NCBI GenBank assembly: GCA_016295145.1
Contig: JAEDLR010000002.1
Coordinates: 1 to 62,417 of the forward strand
DNA: 62,417 nt
DNA from: Oscillospiraceae bacterium
GTDB taxonomy: Bacteria > Bacillota > Clostridia > Oscillospirales > Ruminococcaceae
Direction of reading: 5' to 3'
The translations under genes were made by a program, and so were the position numbers. Each line of letters begins with the position of its first letter. Within the stretch, counting starts at the first letter, position 1. Shown one piece after another: positions 51,933-61,043 of the stretch. Below the pieces are notes generated by a model. It searched no databases, had not been told where the DNA came from, and saw only the letters and a list, made by a program, of their open reading frames with translations.

Positions 51933-52035
51933 TCCCGCTGTGTTGCCGCCCTCACGCAGCACATAGCATACCATAGTGGTATTATCCTGCACCGATATGC
52001 ATATCATACATCAGATCATATGGAGGTTTTTTGCT

Positions 52036-52542
52036 ATGTCTTTTGTAAAAATGCAGCCTGCTCAGTGGGAACAGAATCCCTTTCAGGCAATCGGTAAGGA
52101 TTGGTTTCTGCTCACCGGCGGCACCATGGAACAGGGCTTCAACTTCATGACCGCATCATGGGGTCAGGTGGGCATTCTCTGGAATCAACCCTCGGTGACC
52201 TGCTATGTGCGCCATTCGCGGCATACCTTTGGCTTTATGGAGCAGCAGGACACCTTTACGCTCTCCTTCTTCGGTGAGGAGCAGCGCAAGGCATTGCAGT
52301 TCTGCGGTGCGCACTCGGGCAAAGATTGCGACAAGGCTGCCGAAACCGGCCTGACGCCCATTGCACTGGGCGGCGGTGTGACTTTTGCTGAGGCAAAAAC
52401 GGTGCTTGTCTGCCGCAAAATGTTTGCTGCCGATATGCCCATTGAGCGTCTGCCCAAGGAGATCACCGAGCGTTTCTATTCTCCTGTAGATATCCACCGC
52501 CTGTACATCGGCGTGATTACAGACGCCTACCGCGCCCAATGA
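52036..52542 (+). CDS. Flavin reductase family (flavoredoxin-like) protein
   Basis: 168 residues of the FMN-binding split-barrel type. FNFMTASWGQVGILWNQPSVTCYVRHSRHTFGFM is the FMN-binding part and TFTLSFFGEEQRKALQFCGAHSGKDCDKA follows in the family pattern. Probably a small FMN-dependent oxidoreductase; the partner is unknown. The ATG at 52036 has GGAGG before it, and the in-frame GTG/ATG codons upstream lack a ribosome site. Confidence 0.88.
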   Translation: MSFVKMQPAQWEQNPFQAIGKDWFLLTGGTMEQGFNFMTASWGQVGILWNQPSVTCYVRHSRHTFGFMEQQDTFTLSFFGEEQRKALQFCGAHSGKDCDKAAETGLTPIALGGGVTFAEAKTVLVCRKMFAADMPIERLPKEITERFYSPVDIHRLYIGVITDAYRAQ

Positions 52543-52564
52543 TCTGCTGACTTCTTTTTCGCGT

Positions 52565-52608
52565 ACAAAAAGCCGTTCCCGACTGTTACAATCGGGAACG
52601 GCTTTTTG
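52565..52608. terminator. Bidirectional terminator
   Basis: A long stem AGCCGTTCCCGA/TCGGGAACGGCT (52571-52582 with 52592-52603) flanked by A and T runs on both sides. It serves the convergent flavin reductase and ABC exporter genes. Confidence 0.88.
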
Positions 52609-52620
52609 TATGATATGGAT

Positions 52621-54555
52621 TCATGAAAGTTCAAACATACCGGTATACAATTGGTAATACTTGCCCTTTTGCGCCAGCAATGTTGCATGGTTGCCCCGTT
52701 CAATGATCTCGCCCTTTTCCAGCACCATGATCGCCTGCGCATTCCGGATCGTGGAAAGGCGGTGGGCAATAACGAACACCGTTCTGCCCTCCATCAACTG
52801 ATCCATACCCTTTTCAATCAACGCCTCGGTACGGGTATCAATGGAACTGGTCGCTTCGTCCAGAATCAGCACCGGCGGATCGGCAATGGCTGCGCGGGCA
52901 ATGGCAAGCAGCTGACGCTGCCCTTGGCTGAGATTTGCACCGTCAGCAGTCAGCATGGTATCATATCCCTGGGGTAGATGCGTGATGAAATAATGGGCAT
53001 TGGCACGCTTTGCCGCCGCGATGATCTCATCCTCCGTTGCATCCAGTTTGCCGTAACGGATATTCTCTTTCACCGTGCCGGTAAACAGGTGGGTATCCTG
53101 CAGCACCATCGCCAAAGAGCGCCGCAGATCGTCCTTTTTGATTTTGTTGATGTTTATGCCGTCATAGCGTATCTTGCCGTTGGGCACATCATAGAAGCGG
53201 TTAATCAGATTGGTGATCGTTGTTTTGCCTGCACCTGTAGAACCGACAAATGCGATCTTTTCACCATCATTGGCATACAGAGAAACATCGTTCAGCACGA
53301 CCTTTTCAGGGGTATAGCCAAATACCACATGGTCAAATTCCACATTGCCCTTTACGGGCGTATAGGTCAGTGTGCCATCCTGATGAGGGTGCTTCCACGC
53401 CCAGAAGCCCGTTCTCTCCGGAGCTTCCTCAATGGTACCATCGGCAAGCTGCCGCGCATTGACCAGTGTCACATAACCGTCATCTACTTCAGGTTCCTCA
53501 TCCAGCATGGCAAAGATACGTTCTGCACCTGCCAGAGAGGACAAGATTGTGCCGAACAACTGCGAGATCTGCGAAAAGGGACGGGAAAAGTTTCGGCTGT
53601 ACTCCAGAAAAGAGATCAGTGCGCCCAGGGTGAGCATACCATGAATACCCATCACGCCGCCAACCATAGATGTCACTGCATAGCAGATGTGCGCCATATT
53701 GCCCATCACAGGCATGAGCATATTGGAAAACGAGTTTGCTGCCGTGGCGGCATGGCAAAGGCGCTCATTGCGCTGGGCAAAGCCCTCTTTGGTTTCCGCC
53801 TCGTGGCAGAACACCTTGACAACCTTCTGGCCCTCGATCATTTCCTCAATGTAGCCGTTTACTGCACCGATGGCATACTGCTGCTCCTTGAAATATTTGC
53901 CGGAGCGTCCTGCAAGCTTTGCCGCAATGAACATCTGCATGGCAAGGAACACAATCACCAGCAGCGTCAGTTGCCAGCTGTAGCGCAGCATCATGATAAA
54001 AGTGCCCGTGACGGTCACAATACCCACCAGCAGTTGCGCAAGCGTGTTGGAAAGCATCTCACGGAGGGTATCCACATCGTTGGTGAAATGGCTCATCAGC
54101 TCGCCGTGGGTATGGGTATCAAAATAGCGGATGGGCAAACGCTCCATATGAGAGAACATCTGCTGACGGATCTTGAACAGGGTGCTGGTGGATACTTTCA
54201 ACAGCAGGCGTGAATACAGATACGAACTGATCACACCGCTGAGATAGATCACTGCCAGAAACAGCAATGTGCGAACAAAGCCCTGCATCAGCTCCATGTC
54301 CCAGATGTTTTCCACGGCTCCTGTCTGGTACTCCTTAAACATGGGGGTCAGGTAATCGTCGATGATGATCTGCAGGAACGAGGTGCCAACCACCTGCGCC
54401 AACGTCGAAATGAAGATAAAAATCGCGATGAGCAGCAAAAGCCAACGGTATTCCGCAAAGTATGTGAACAATCTACCGATGGTTTTACCGATGTTCTGGG
54501 GCTTTCTGCCGTGAACAGAATGCTGCGGGCCGTGTCCGCCAACCTTTTTTGCCAT
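52621..54555 (-). CDS. ABC exporter half-transporter, canonical Walker B subunit
   Basis: 644 residues: six membrane helices (about 35-330) then a nucleotide-binding domain. Walker A GSTGAGKTTITNL and Walker B LILDEATSSID are canonical, but the signature is LSQGQRQ rather than LSGGQ. A Gly/His-rich N-terminus (GGHGPQHSVHG) and a ~40-residue insertion before the NBD (DGTIEEAPERTGFWAWKHPHQDG) are features of the LmrD/TM288-like partner. Its start overlaps the stop of the partner gene (TAATG). Likely exports drugs or lipids as a heterodimer. Confidence 0.93.
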   Translation of the reverse strand: MAKKVGGHGPQHSVHGRKPQNIGKTIGRLFTYFAEYRWLLLLIAIFIFISTLAQVVGTSFLQIIIDDYLTPMFKEYQTGAVENIWDMELMQGFVRTLLFLAVIYLSGVISSYLYSRLLLKVSTSTLFKIRQQMFSHMERLPIRYFDTHTHGELMSHFTNDVDTLREMLSNTLAQLLVGIVTVTGTFIMMLRYSWQLTLLVIVFLAMQMFIAAKLAGRSGKYFKEQQYAIGAVNGYIEEMIEGQKVVKVFCHEAETKEGFAQRNERLCHAATAANSFSNMLMPVMGNMAHICYAVTSMVGGVMGIHGMLTLGALISFLEYSRNFSRPFSQISQLFGTILSSLAGAERIFAMLDEEPEVDDGYVTLVNARQLADGTIEEAPERTGFWAWKHPHQDGTLTYTPVKGNVEFDHVVFGYTPEKVVLNDVSLYANDGEKIAFVGSTGAGKTTITNLINRFYDVPNGKIRYDGININKIKKDDLRRSLAMVLQDTHLFTGTVKENIRYGKLDATEDEIIAAAKRANAHYFITHLPQGYDTMLTADGANLSQGQRQLLAIARAAIADPPVLILDEATSSIDTRTEALIEKGMDQLMEGRTVFVIAHRLSTIRNAQAIMVLEKGEIIERGNHATLLAQKGKYYQLYTGMFELS

Positions 54556-56291
54556 TATTCTGCTCCTTTCTGCTGACTTTCGTAAACCTCTCGGTAGATC
54601 TCATTGTGGGAAAGGAGGTTTGCATGCGTATCAAAGGCATTGCACTTGCCCTCATCCATCACGAGAATACGGTCAGCCTCAGCAACCGAGGAAATACGCT
54701 GTGCAATGATGATCGTGGTAATATCGCTGTGATACGCCTTCAGCGCATCGCGAATCTTGGCGTCGGTGGCGGTATCCACCGCGCTGGTAGAATCATCAAG
54801 GATCATGATCTTCGGCTTTTTCAGCAAGGCTCTGGCAATACATAAACGCTGCTTCTGCCCGCCGGAAACATTGGTACCGCCCTGCCCCAGTTCGGTATCG
54901 TAGCCATCCGGAAACGCGGTGATAAAATCATGTGCCTGTGCAGCCTTGCAAGCTTCTACGATCTGCTCATCGGTGGCTTCGGGGTTACCCCACCGCAGAT
55001 TCTCACGAATCGTGCCCGAAAACAGCACATTCTTTTGCAGCACCATCGCCACCTGATCGCGCAGCACGCTGAGCTTATATTCCCGCACATCGTGGCCGCC
55101 CACCAGTACGCTGCCCTCGGTGACATCATACAGTCGTGGAATCAGTTGCACCAATGTACTTTTTGCCGAACCCGTACCGCCGATGATACCGATGGTCTCA
55201 CCGCTTCGGATGCTGAGATTGATATTCTCCAGATTGGGATTTTCGCTGCTCTTGTTGTAAGAAAAGCTCACATTGCGAAATTCGATCGCACCATTCTGGA
55301 CGGTCAGTTCCGGGTCAGCTTCGGTATCAGTGATATCCACCTGCTCATCCAGCACCTCGCAGATACGGCGTACCGATGCCATAGAGATAATCAGGCTGAT
55401 GAAAATCATGGTAATCATCATCAGCGACATGAGGATCTGACCGATGTAGGAGATGAAACCAGACAGCTCACCCAGTTCAAAGGTACCCAGAATACTCATC
55501 TTACCGCCGAACCACAGCACCGCAAGAATACAACCGTACATACAAAGCTGCATCACAGGGCCATTGAGCAGCACCACCTTTTCTGCTGCAATCTGTGTTT
55601 TGCGCACCTCATCGGCACTCAGTTCAAACTTGTCAATCTCGTGGGGTTCACGCACAAACGCCTTCACCACGCGAATGGCAATCAGATTCTCCTGCAATGC
55701 GGCGTTCATCTTATCGTATCGCTCCAGCATTTTGTTGAAGCGAGGATACGCATTGGATGCAATCAGACTCAATGCAATTGCCAGAACCGGAATGACCACT
55801 GCGAACACCAGTGCCATTTTCGGATTGATTGTAATCGCCATAATCAGCGCACCGATCAGCATAGAAGGCGCACGCACCAACATACGGATGCACATCATAA
55901 AAGTGTTCTGCACATTGGTTACATCGGTGGTCAGACGGGTGACCAGTGAGGCAGTAGAGTAACGGTCAACATTGGAGAAAGAGAAATCCTGCACCCGTTC
56001 AAAGAGCTTTGCACGGATATTCTTGCCAAAACCGATGCCTGCCTTGGCGGAGAATCTGCCACCCAACGCACCGCAAAGCAGCGAAAACAGCGCGGCAACG
56101 ATCATGATAATGCCAATCCGCACGGTGTAGGAAATATTTTCCGCTTCCACGCCATAAGTAATCATTTGCGCCATCAAAAAGGGAATCAGAATCTCCATTG
56201 CCGCCTCGCCCACCATCACAAGGGGCGTCAAAACGGCGTACTTCTCGTATTCGCCCAGATAAGACAGCAATTGTTTGATTTTCCGAAACAT
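54555..56291 (-). CDS. ABC exporter half-transporter, degenerate Walker B subunit
   Basis: 578 residues: six membrane helices then the NBD. Walker A is GGTGSAKSTLV, the signature VSGGQKQRLCIARAL is canonical, and Walker B reads MILDDSTSAVD, with Asp in place of the catalytic Glu. Together with the LSQGQ of the partner this predicts one consensus and one degenerate ATP site, as in TM287/288 and LmrCD-type heterodimers. RBS AGGAGG. Lies 13 bp after the MarR gene. Confidence 0.93.
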   Translation of the reverse strand: MFRKIKQLLSYLGEYEKYAVLTPLVMVGEAAMEILIPFLMAQMITYGVEAENISYTVRIGIIMIVAALFSLLCGALGGRFSAKAGIGFGKNIRAKLFERVQDFSFSNVDRYSTASLVTRLTTDVTNVQNTFMMCIRMLVRAPSMLIGALIMAITINPKMALVFAVVIPVLAIALSLIASNAYPRFNKMLERYDKMNAALQENLIAIRVVKAFVREPHEIDKFELSADEVRKTQIAAEKVVLLNGPVMQLCMYGCILAVLWFGGKMSILGTFELGELSGFISYIGQILMSLMMITMIFISLIISMASVRRICEVLDEQVDITDTEADPELTVQNGAIEFRNVSFSYNKSSENPNLENINLSIRSGETIGIIGGTGSAKSTLVQLIPRLYDVTEGSVLVGGHDVREYKLSVLRDQVAMVLQKNVLFSGTIRENLRWGNPEATDEQIVEACKAAQAHDFITAFPDGYDTELGQGGTNVSGGQKQRLCIARALLKKPKIMILDDSTSAVDTATDAKIRDALKAYHSDITTIIIAQRISSVAEADRILVMDEGKCNAFDTHANLLSHNEIYREVYESQQKGAE

Positions 56292-56304
56292 TGTATCCTC
56301 CTAT

Positions 56305-56841
56305 TTATGTATGATGATGTGTTTGTGCCGCGGCAACCTCCTGCACCAGTGTCTGAAGGTCCTGCGGCTCAATACCGGTGGGTTCGCGCCCCAACGCACG
56401 CTCCATATTCATGCAGATACGGGTGGTCATACCCTCCAGCAGCCGCATTTCTTCCGGTGAAAAATCTGCAAATGCAGCAGCATCAAAAGCCTCCATGGCA
56501 CGGCAACCTGTCAGCAGTGCTTCTTCGCCCTTGGACGTAATCGAAAGCTGCTTGCACCGCTGATTTTCAGGGCATACAGCGGCAGTCAGGTATTCTGTCT
56601 GCTTCAGCGATTTGACAGCCATTGCCACAGCGGGCGGCGAAATGCCGAGTGCCTTGGCAACTTCCCTTTGCGGGCAGCCGCTGTGCCTGCGTATGTATTC
56701 CAACAACTGTACCTGTGTAAGATTCAAACCGTTATGCTGCTCCGCTTTGCGAATGGAAATGCGGCGCAATAGTACAATTTTGGCAAATTGCCCGAACATC
56801 TTTCGCGGCGCGGCAACGTCCTCGCCTGATAAAATTCCCAT
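56305..56841 (-). CDS. MarR family regulator of the ABC exporter
   Basis: 178 residues with the winged HTH (about 40-115, LTQVQLLEYIRRHSGCPQREVAKALGISPPAVAMAVKSLKQ; wing CPENQRCKQLSITSKG). First gene of the MarR-ABC-ABC operon, so it most likely represses the exporter and itself until a ligand binds. A near-perfect palindrome lies at its own start point. RBS GGGAGGA. Confidence 0.92.
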   Translation of the reverse strand: MGILSGEDVAAPRKMFGQFAKIVLLRRISIRKAEQHNGLNLTQVQLLEYIRRHSGCPQREVAKALGISPPAVAMAVKSLKQTEYLTAAVCPENQRCKQLSITSKGEEALLTGCRAMEAFDAAAFADFSPEEMRLLEGMTTRICMNMERALGREPTGIEPQDLQTLVQEVAAAQTHHHT

Positions 56842-56867
56842 GGCGTCCTCCCTTCAAAGTTTTGCAC

Positions 56868-56878
56868 TTAACTGTTAA
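56868..56878. promoter_or_regulatory. Likely MarR operator
   Basis: TTAACTGTTAA is a perfect 11-bp palindrome, followed by a further CTTAA half site (56881-56885 region). It covers the expected transcription start just downstream of the marR -10. Confidence 0.6.
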
Positions 56879-56888
56879 TCGCTTAATC

Positions 56889-56917
56889 ATTATACGGCGT
56901 TTTCGGGAAAAAGTCAA
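56889..56917 (-). promoter_or_regulatory. SigA-type promoter for the MarR-ABC-ABC operon
   Basis: On the minus strand TTGACT (56917-56912), 17-bp spacer, perfect TATAAT (56894-56889). The 56918-57082 stretch upstream holds no feature I can support. Confidence 0.78.
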
Positions 56918-57082
56918 GGGGAACCATCGAGAATGTTGCAAAACATCATGGGATATTTTTGTGCACAATGCGCGGAGAGCGCCGACTGATACGGTTGCCG
57001 TCCCCAGACATCCTTTGGGTTTTCAGGCGTTCAATCCCTATAACCCCACCGAAAAATATCACGAACTTTCGTTCTGAAAGGC

Positions 57083-57111
57083 TTTACTTTTTCACGTTCC
57101 TGTGGTATAAT
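57083..57111 (+). promoter_or_regulatory. SigA-type promoter for the YfhO-like gene
   Basis: TTTACT (57083-57088), 17-bp spacer, perfect TATAAT (57106-57111). Confidence 0.7.
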
Positions 57112-57179
57112 GAATGGTGATTAAATTGAGGCAGTGTACACCTTTACTGCTGTATGAATCCATTGGAGGCGTTGACCCT

Positions 57180-59711
57180 ATGAAGCTGCGCAATCCCTTT
57201 TCGGCAAGCCGTCTGGCAGACGACCGCCGTGAACCATACCTACAGGTGTTTGTACTGGGCTTTGCCATTCTCTTACTGGCGATTTTGCCCATTATGATTT
57301 TTGCTGATGGCTATTTCATCTACTACGGCGACTATAACTCGCAGCAGATTCCCTTTTATCATCTTGCCCATGATGCAGTGCAGAACGGCGAACTGGGCTG
57401 GAACTGGAACACCGATCTCGGCGCAAACTTTATCGGTTCCTACTCCTTCTATCTGCTGGGAAGCCCGTTTTTTTGGATCACCCTGCTGTTTCCATCCGGT
57501 GTCACACTTTATCTGATGCCCTACCTGCTGGCGTTGAAGCACGCCGTTGCTGCTCTGACGAGCTATGCCTTCATCCGCCGCTTTGTGCGCAGCAGACAAG
57601 CCGCATTCATTGGTGCATTGCTGTATGCCTTTTCGGGATTCCAGCTATTTAACATCTTCTTCAATCATTTTCAGGATGTCACCGCATTTTTCCCGTTGCT
57701 GCTGATCGCACTGGAAGAACGGGTCAATAACGACCGCCGCGGATTATTTGCCATCACCGCAGCATTTATGGCAATGCTGAACTACTTCTTTTTCACGGGG
57801 CAGGTCGTGTTCGTGATACTATATTTCATTGTGCGCTGCCCCTGCAAGGATTTCCACATCAATTTGCGAAAATTCTTCAGCATCGCTTTGGAATCGGTTG
57901 TCGGTGTGATGCTCTCCGGATTTATGCTGTTGCCATCCGCGCTTGCGATACTGAACAACAATCGCGTGGATACGCATTTGTACGGCACAGATATGGTTGC
58001 ATTCAGCGACCGCACACGGGTACTGCGCATCATTCAAAGCTTCTTTATGATTCCCGATGTACCTGCAAGGCCCAATCTGTTTTCCTCGGAATACGCAAGG
58101 TGGTCGTCCATCGGCGGCTATCTGCCGCTGTTTTCCATGACAGGTGTGCTGTCCTTTATGGCATCGAAGAAAAAGCACTGGGCGACCCGTCTGGTTGCTG
58201 TTTGCGCTGTCTGCGCGGTAATACCGATTCTCAATACTGCATTCTATGCACTGAACAGTTCCTACTACGCCCGGTGGTACTATATGCCCATCCTCATTAT
58301 GGCAATGATGACGGCATATGTACTCGATAATGCTACCATTCAGACCAAGCGCAGCGTTGCCATCTGCGGCATTGCACTGGCCGGCTTCGCCGTGATCGCC
58401 TGCCTGCCTACCAAAGATGATAAGCAGCAGGTTCGGTGGTTCCAATTTGCCGAGTACCCGTGGTATTTCTGGCTGGTACTGCTGCTCTGCATTATGATGC
58501 TGGTAGGTGCTGCCATTCTTTGGCGGCGGCGTGAGAAGGGTCTGCCCTTTATGAATGCTGCCCTGTGGGCTTCGGTGTTTTCCTGCCTGATCTGCACCGT
58601 AACGGTGGTCTACTTCGGTGTGGGGCTGGGTGCATACCCCACCTTCTATGTCAATTACGCCATTGATGGCAGCAAGGAAATCCATCTGGAGGAAGAGGAA
58701 AACCAGTTCTTCCGCGTGGATATCTCCGAGAATTACGATAACTACCCCATGCTGTGGGGATATCCCTCCATGCGCTGCTTCCACAGCATTGTGCCCACCT
58801 CGATTATGGATTTCTACAGCAGCGTGGGCATTACCCGTGATGTTGCTTCCCGTGCAGAAACCAGCGACTACCCGTTGCGCGCCATGTTCAATGTCAAATA
58901 CTACTTTGATAAATACTACACCGACAAGGCAGATACCTACGAATACAAACTGGAGCTACCCGGCTTTGAATATATCGAAAAGCAGAACGGTTTCTATGTC
59001 TACGAAAACAAATACTATGTGCCCATGGGTGTGGCTTACGATTACTATATTGATGAGGATAAGCTCAACAAAACCACCGCTCTCACCCGTCAGAAGATCA
59101 TGCTGAAAGCACTGGGGCTCACTGCCCATCAGATTACCAAGTATGATACAGTCCTAGAGCCGATCCCCGAAACGGAAAAGTACAACATGGATGAGGCAGA
59201 ATACTTCGCCACCTGCGAAAAAATGAAGGCACAGTCCTGTGATACCTTTGTCTACGATTCCTACAGCTTTGAGGCATCCATCACACTGGATGCGCCCAAG
59301 TTGGTATTCTTTAGCGTGCCCTATGAGGACGGCTGGACGGCAACGGTCAATGGTAAGCCCGTAGAAGTGGAAAAGGTCAACTACGGCTTTATGGCAGTGC
59401 TTTGCGAGGCAGGCGACAATGTCATTCACTTTGATTACGAAACGCCCGGTCTGCATTACGGCTTCCGCCTGACTTTCTGCGGCCTGCTGGTGCTGATCGT
59501 GTACCTTATCTGGGCAAAATGGAAATTCCGCGGTGTACGGCCGAAGCATTATGCCCACACACATTGCTACGATTACGATTCCGTAGAGCCAATGCCCATG
59601 CATCAGCTATATATGGAATACGCAGCCCATCGTCATGATGCCTGCACGGCCACAGACGATATGGCAACCGCGCCGGAAAACAAAGAATCATCTACCGAAG
59701 AAAAGGAGTAA
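57180..59711 (+). CDS. YfhO family membrane protein (GT-C type)
   Basis: 843 residues with about 12-13 membrane helices in the first two thirds, then a large extracytoplasmic region and a last helix (FRLTFCGLLVLIVYLIW). The first loop has the acidic IYYGDYNSQQIPFYH motif expected of GT-C glycosyltransferases. YfhO proteins are linked to lipoteichoic-acid glycosylation in Gram-positives; here the sugar and acceptor are unknown. The conserved C-terminal FFSVPYEDGWTATVNGKPVEVEKVNYGFMAV is diagnostic. The ATG at 57180 has TTGGAGG upstream; the longer frame to 57114 starts on the promoter and is rejected. Confidence 0.9.
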   Translation: MKLRNPFSASRLADDRREPYLQVFVLGFAILLLAILPIMIFADGYFIYYGDYNSQQIPFYHLAHDAVQNGELGWNWNTDLGANFIGSYSFYLLGSPFFWITLLFPSGVTLYLMPYLLALKHAVAALTSYAFIRRFVRSRQAAFIGALLYAFSGFQLFNIFFNHFQDVTAFFPLLLIALEERVNNDRRGLFAITAAFMAMLNYFFFTGQVVFVILYFIVRCPCKDFHINLRKFFSIALESVVGVMLSGFMLLPSALAILNNNRVDTHLYGTDMVAFSDRTRVLRIIQSFFMIPDVPARPNLFSSEYARWSSIGGYLPLFSMTGVLSFMASKKKHWATRLVAVCAVCAVIPILNTAFYALNSSYYARWYYMPILIMAMMTAYVLDNATIQTKRSVAICGIALAGFAVIACLPTKDDKQQVRWFQFAEYPWYFWLVLLLCIMMLVGAAILWRRREKGLPFMNAALWASVFSCLICTVTVVYFGVGLGAYPTFYVNYAIDGSKEIHLEEEENQFFRVDISENYDNYPMLWGYPSMRCFHSIVPTSIMDFYSSVGITRDVASRAETSDYPLRAMFNVKYYFDKYYTDKADTYEYKLELPGFEYIEKQNGFYVYENKYYVPMGVAYDYYIDEDKLNKTTALTRQKIMLKALGLTAHQITKYDTVLEPIPETEKYNMDEAEYFATCEKMKAQSCDTFVYDSYSFEASITLDAPKLVFFSVPYEDGWTATVNGKPVEVEKVNYGFMAVLCEAGDNVIHFDYETPGLHYGFRLTFCGLLVLIVYLIWAKWKFRGVRPKHYAHTHCYDYDSVEPMPMHQLYMEYAAHRHDACTATDDMATAPENKESSTEEKE

Positions 59712-59717
59712 TCCGAT

Positions 59718-60347
59718 ATGGAACATGAAATCAACTGCAGTAACTGCACAAGCTGTGACGGCAGCTGCTCCTCTTGCAGCGAATGCAATACCCCCACTGC
59801 GCCCGCTGCTCATCTGCACGAAACACAGATCGCAACTGAAACCGTCTATAACGGCAGAATTCTGGAGCTCACCAACGATACTGTCAAGCTAGAAAACGGG
59901 CAAACCGCCCAGCGAGAAGTCATTCATCATCCGGGTGGTGCCTGCATTGTGCCGCTGACCGATGCCATGGAAGTGCTGATGGTCAGGCAGTTCCGCTATC
60001 CCCATAACGAGATCACCCTTGAAGTGCCTGCCGGCAAGCTGGAATACGGTGAAGACCCCAAAGCTTGCGCCGTTCGTGAGCTGCAAGAGGAAGTCGGCGC
60101 AACAGCAAAGCAGATCTTCTATCTGGGTTGCCTGTATCCCACTCCCGCTTATGATAAGGAGGTTATCCATATGTATCTTGCCACGGGGCTGACCTTTGCG
60201 GAAAGGAACCCCGATGCGGACGAATTCCTGGATGTGGTAAAAATGCCACTGACGCAGGTTGTGAGCATGGTAATGGATAACAGAGTCCCTGATGCCAAAA
60301 CACAACTGGCACTTCTGAAAACCATGCAGATGATGTATACAAGCTAA
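59718..60347 (+). CDS. NUDIX hydrolase (ADP-ribose pyrophosphatase-like) with Cys-rich N-terminus
   Basis: 209 residues. The Nudix box GKLEYGEDPKACAVRELQEEVG (GX5EX7REUXEEXG) lies near residues 110-131, and the fold with VRQFRYPHNEITLEVPAG fits ADP-ribose or related nucleotide-sugar diphosphatases. Unusually, residues 7-23 hold six Cys (7, 10, 13, 17, 20, 23) in two CxxC-rich groups. RBS AAAGGAG at the right distance shows this N-terminus is translated. It follows the YfhO-like gene by 6 bp and is probably cotranscribed. Confidence 0.92.
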   Translation: MEHEINCSNCTSCDGSCSSCSECNTPTAPAAHLHETQIATETVYNGRILELTNDTVKLENGQTAQREVIHHPGGACIVPLTDAMEVLMVRQFRYPHNEITLEVPAGKLEYGEDPKACAVRELQEEVGATAKQIFYLGCLYPTPAYDKEVIHMYLATGLTFAERNPDADEFLDVVKMPLTQVVSMVMDNRVPDAKTQLALLKTMQMMYTS

Positions 60348-60426
60348 AGCCTGCGGTTCAGCAAATCCTATGTAACGAAACCGGCACTTTCCATTAACCC
60401 GATACCGTTCGACCCGCAAAACCCCA

Positions 60427-60472
60427 TAAAAAATCCGTCTGCGTAGGATGCAGCTACAACACGCAGACGGAA
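60427..60472 (-). terminator. Terminator after spoVG
   Basis: An 11-bp stem TCCGTCTGCGT/ACGCAGACGGA (60434-60444 with 60461-60471); on the minus strand six T follow (plus-strand A 60428-60433). The 60348-60426 stretch after the NUDIX gene shows nothing else. Confidence 0.8.
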
Positions 60473-60499
60473 TACCCTTTCGATATGATGCCGAGCCGC

Positions 60500-60814
60500 T
60501 TACAGGGCAGCATCGGCAGATTCGGTCAGTGCAGTGCGCTCTGCCTCAGCGGCTTGCAAAGCAAGCTGACGGTCATAGGCACCGAGAATACACTCCTCAA
60601 GATACTGTCTTGCCTCGGGCGAAATGGGGTGCACCACATCACGGAACACGCCGGATTCATCCTTGCGGCTGGGCATTGCTACAAACAGCCGCTCCTCCCC
60701 CTGCACTACTTTTATGTCATGAATGGCAACCATCTGGTCCAGTGTGATAGAAACGATTGCCCGCAAGCGTCCTTCTGTCATCATCTTACGAATCTTTAAG
60801 TCTGTGATTTCCAT
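60500..60814 (-). CDS. spoVG: Septation/regulatory protein SpoVG
   Basis: 104 residues. MEITDLKIRKMMTEGRLRAIVSITLDQMVAIHDIKVV and FVAMPSRKDESGVFRDVVHPIS are the family signature. SpoVG is a small nucleic-acid-binding regulator affecting sporulation, septation and capsule or virulence genes in Firmicutes. The Ala-rich tail (after residue 85) is unconserved. RBS AAAGGA. It stands alone and diverges from murC; in Bacillus it lies near purR and gcaD. Confidence 0.94.
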   Translation of the reverse strand: MEITDLKIRKMMTEGRLRAIVSITLDQMVAIHDIKVVQGEERLFVAMPSRKDESGVFRDVVHPISPEARQYLEECILGAYDRQLALQAAEAERTALTESADAAL

Positions 60815-60931
60815 AAAACATACGCATCCTTTCCCTGTCGCGTTTGTCAGGCGGCAAAACCATGTACCGCCTTACTGCTTATTTGCCGTCTCATCGGCAT
60901 ATACTACCAGTATGAGCTGTGGAAACGGTAA

Positions 60932-60959
60932 TTATTCCCTGTACCCTAAGTTTTCCAAA
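60932..60959 (-). promoter_or_regulatory. Candidate SigH-type promoter for spoVG
   Basis: On the minus strand AGGGAATAA (60940-60932) fits the SigH -10 RNNGAATWW, and TTTGGAAAA (60959-60951) partly fits the -35 RNAGGAWWW, but the spacer is 10 rather than 11-12. In Bacillus spoVG is the classic SigH target. Confidence 0.3.
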
Positions 60960-61043
60960 GCTCATCGTTGAGTATAGAGGGGATTATACCATGGCATTGT
61001 GTTCGTTTTGTGAAGATTACAAGGCAGAAAGGAAAGTTATTTT

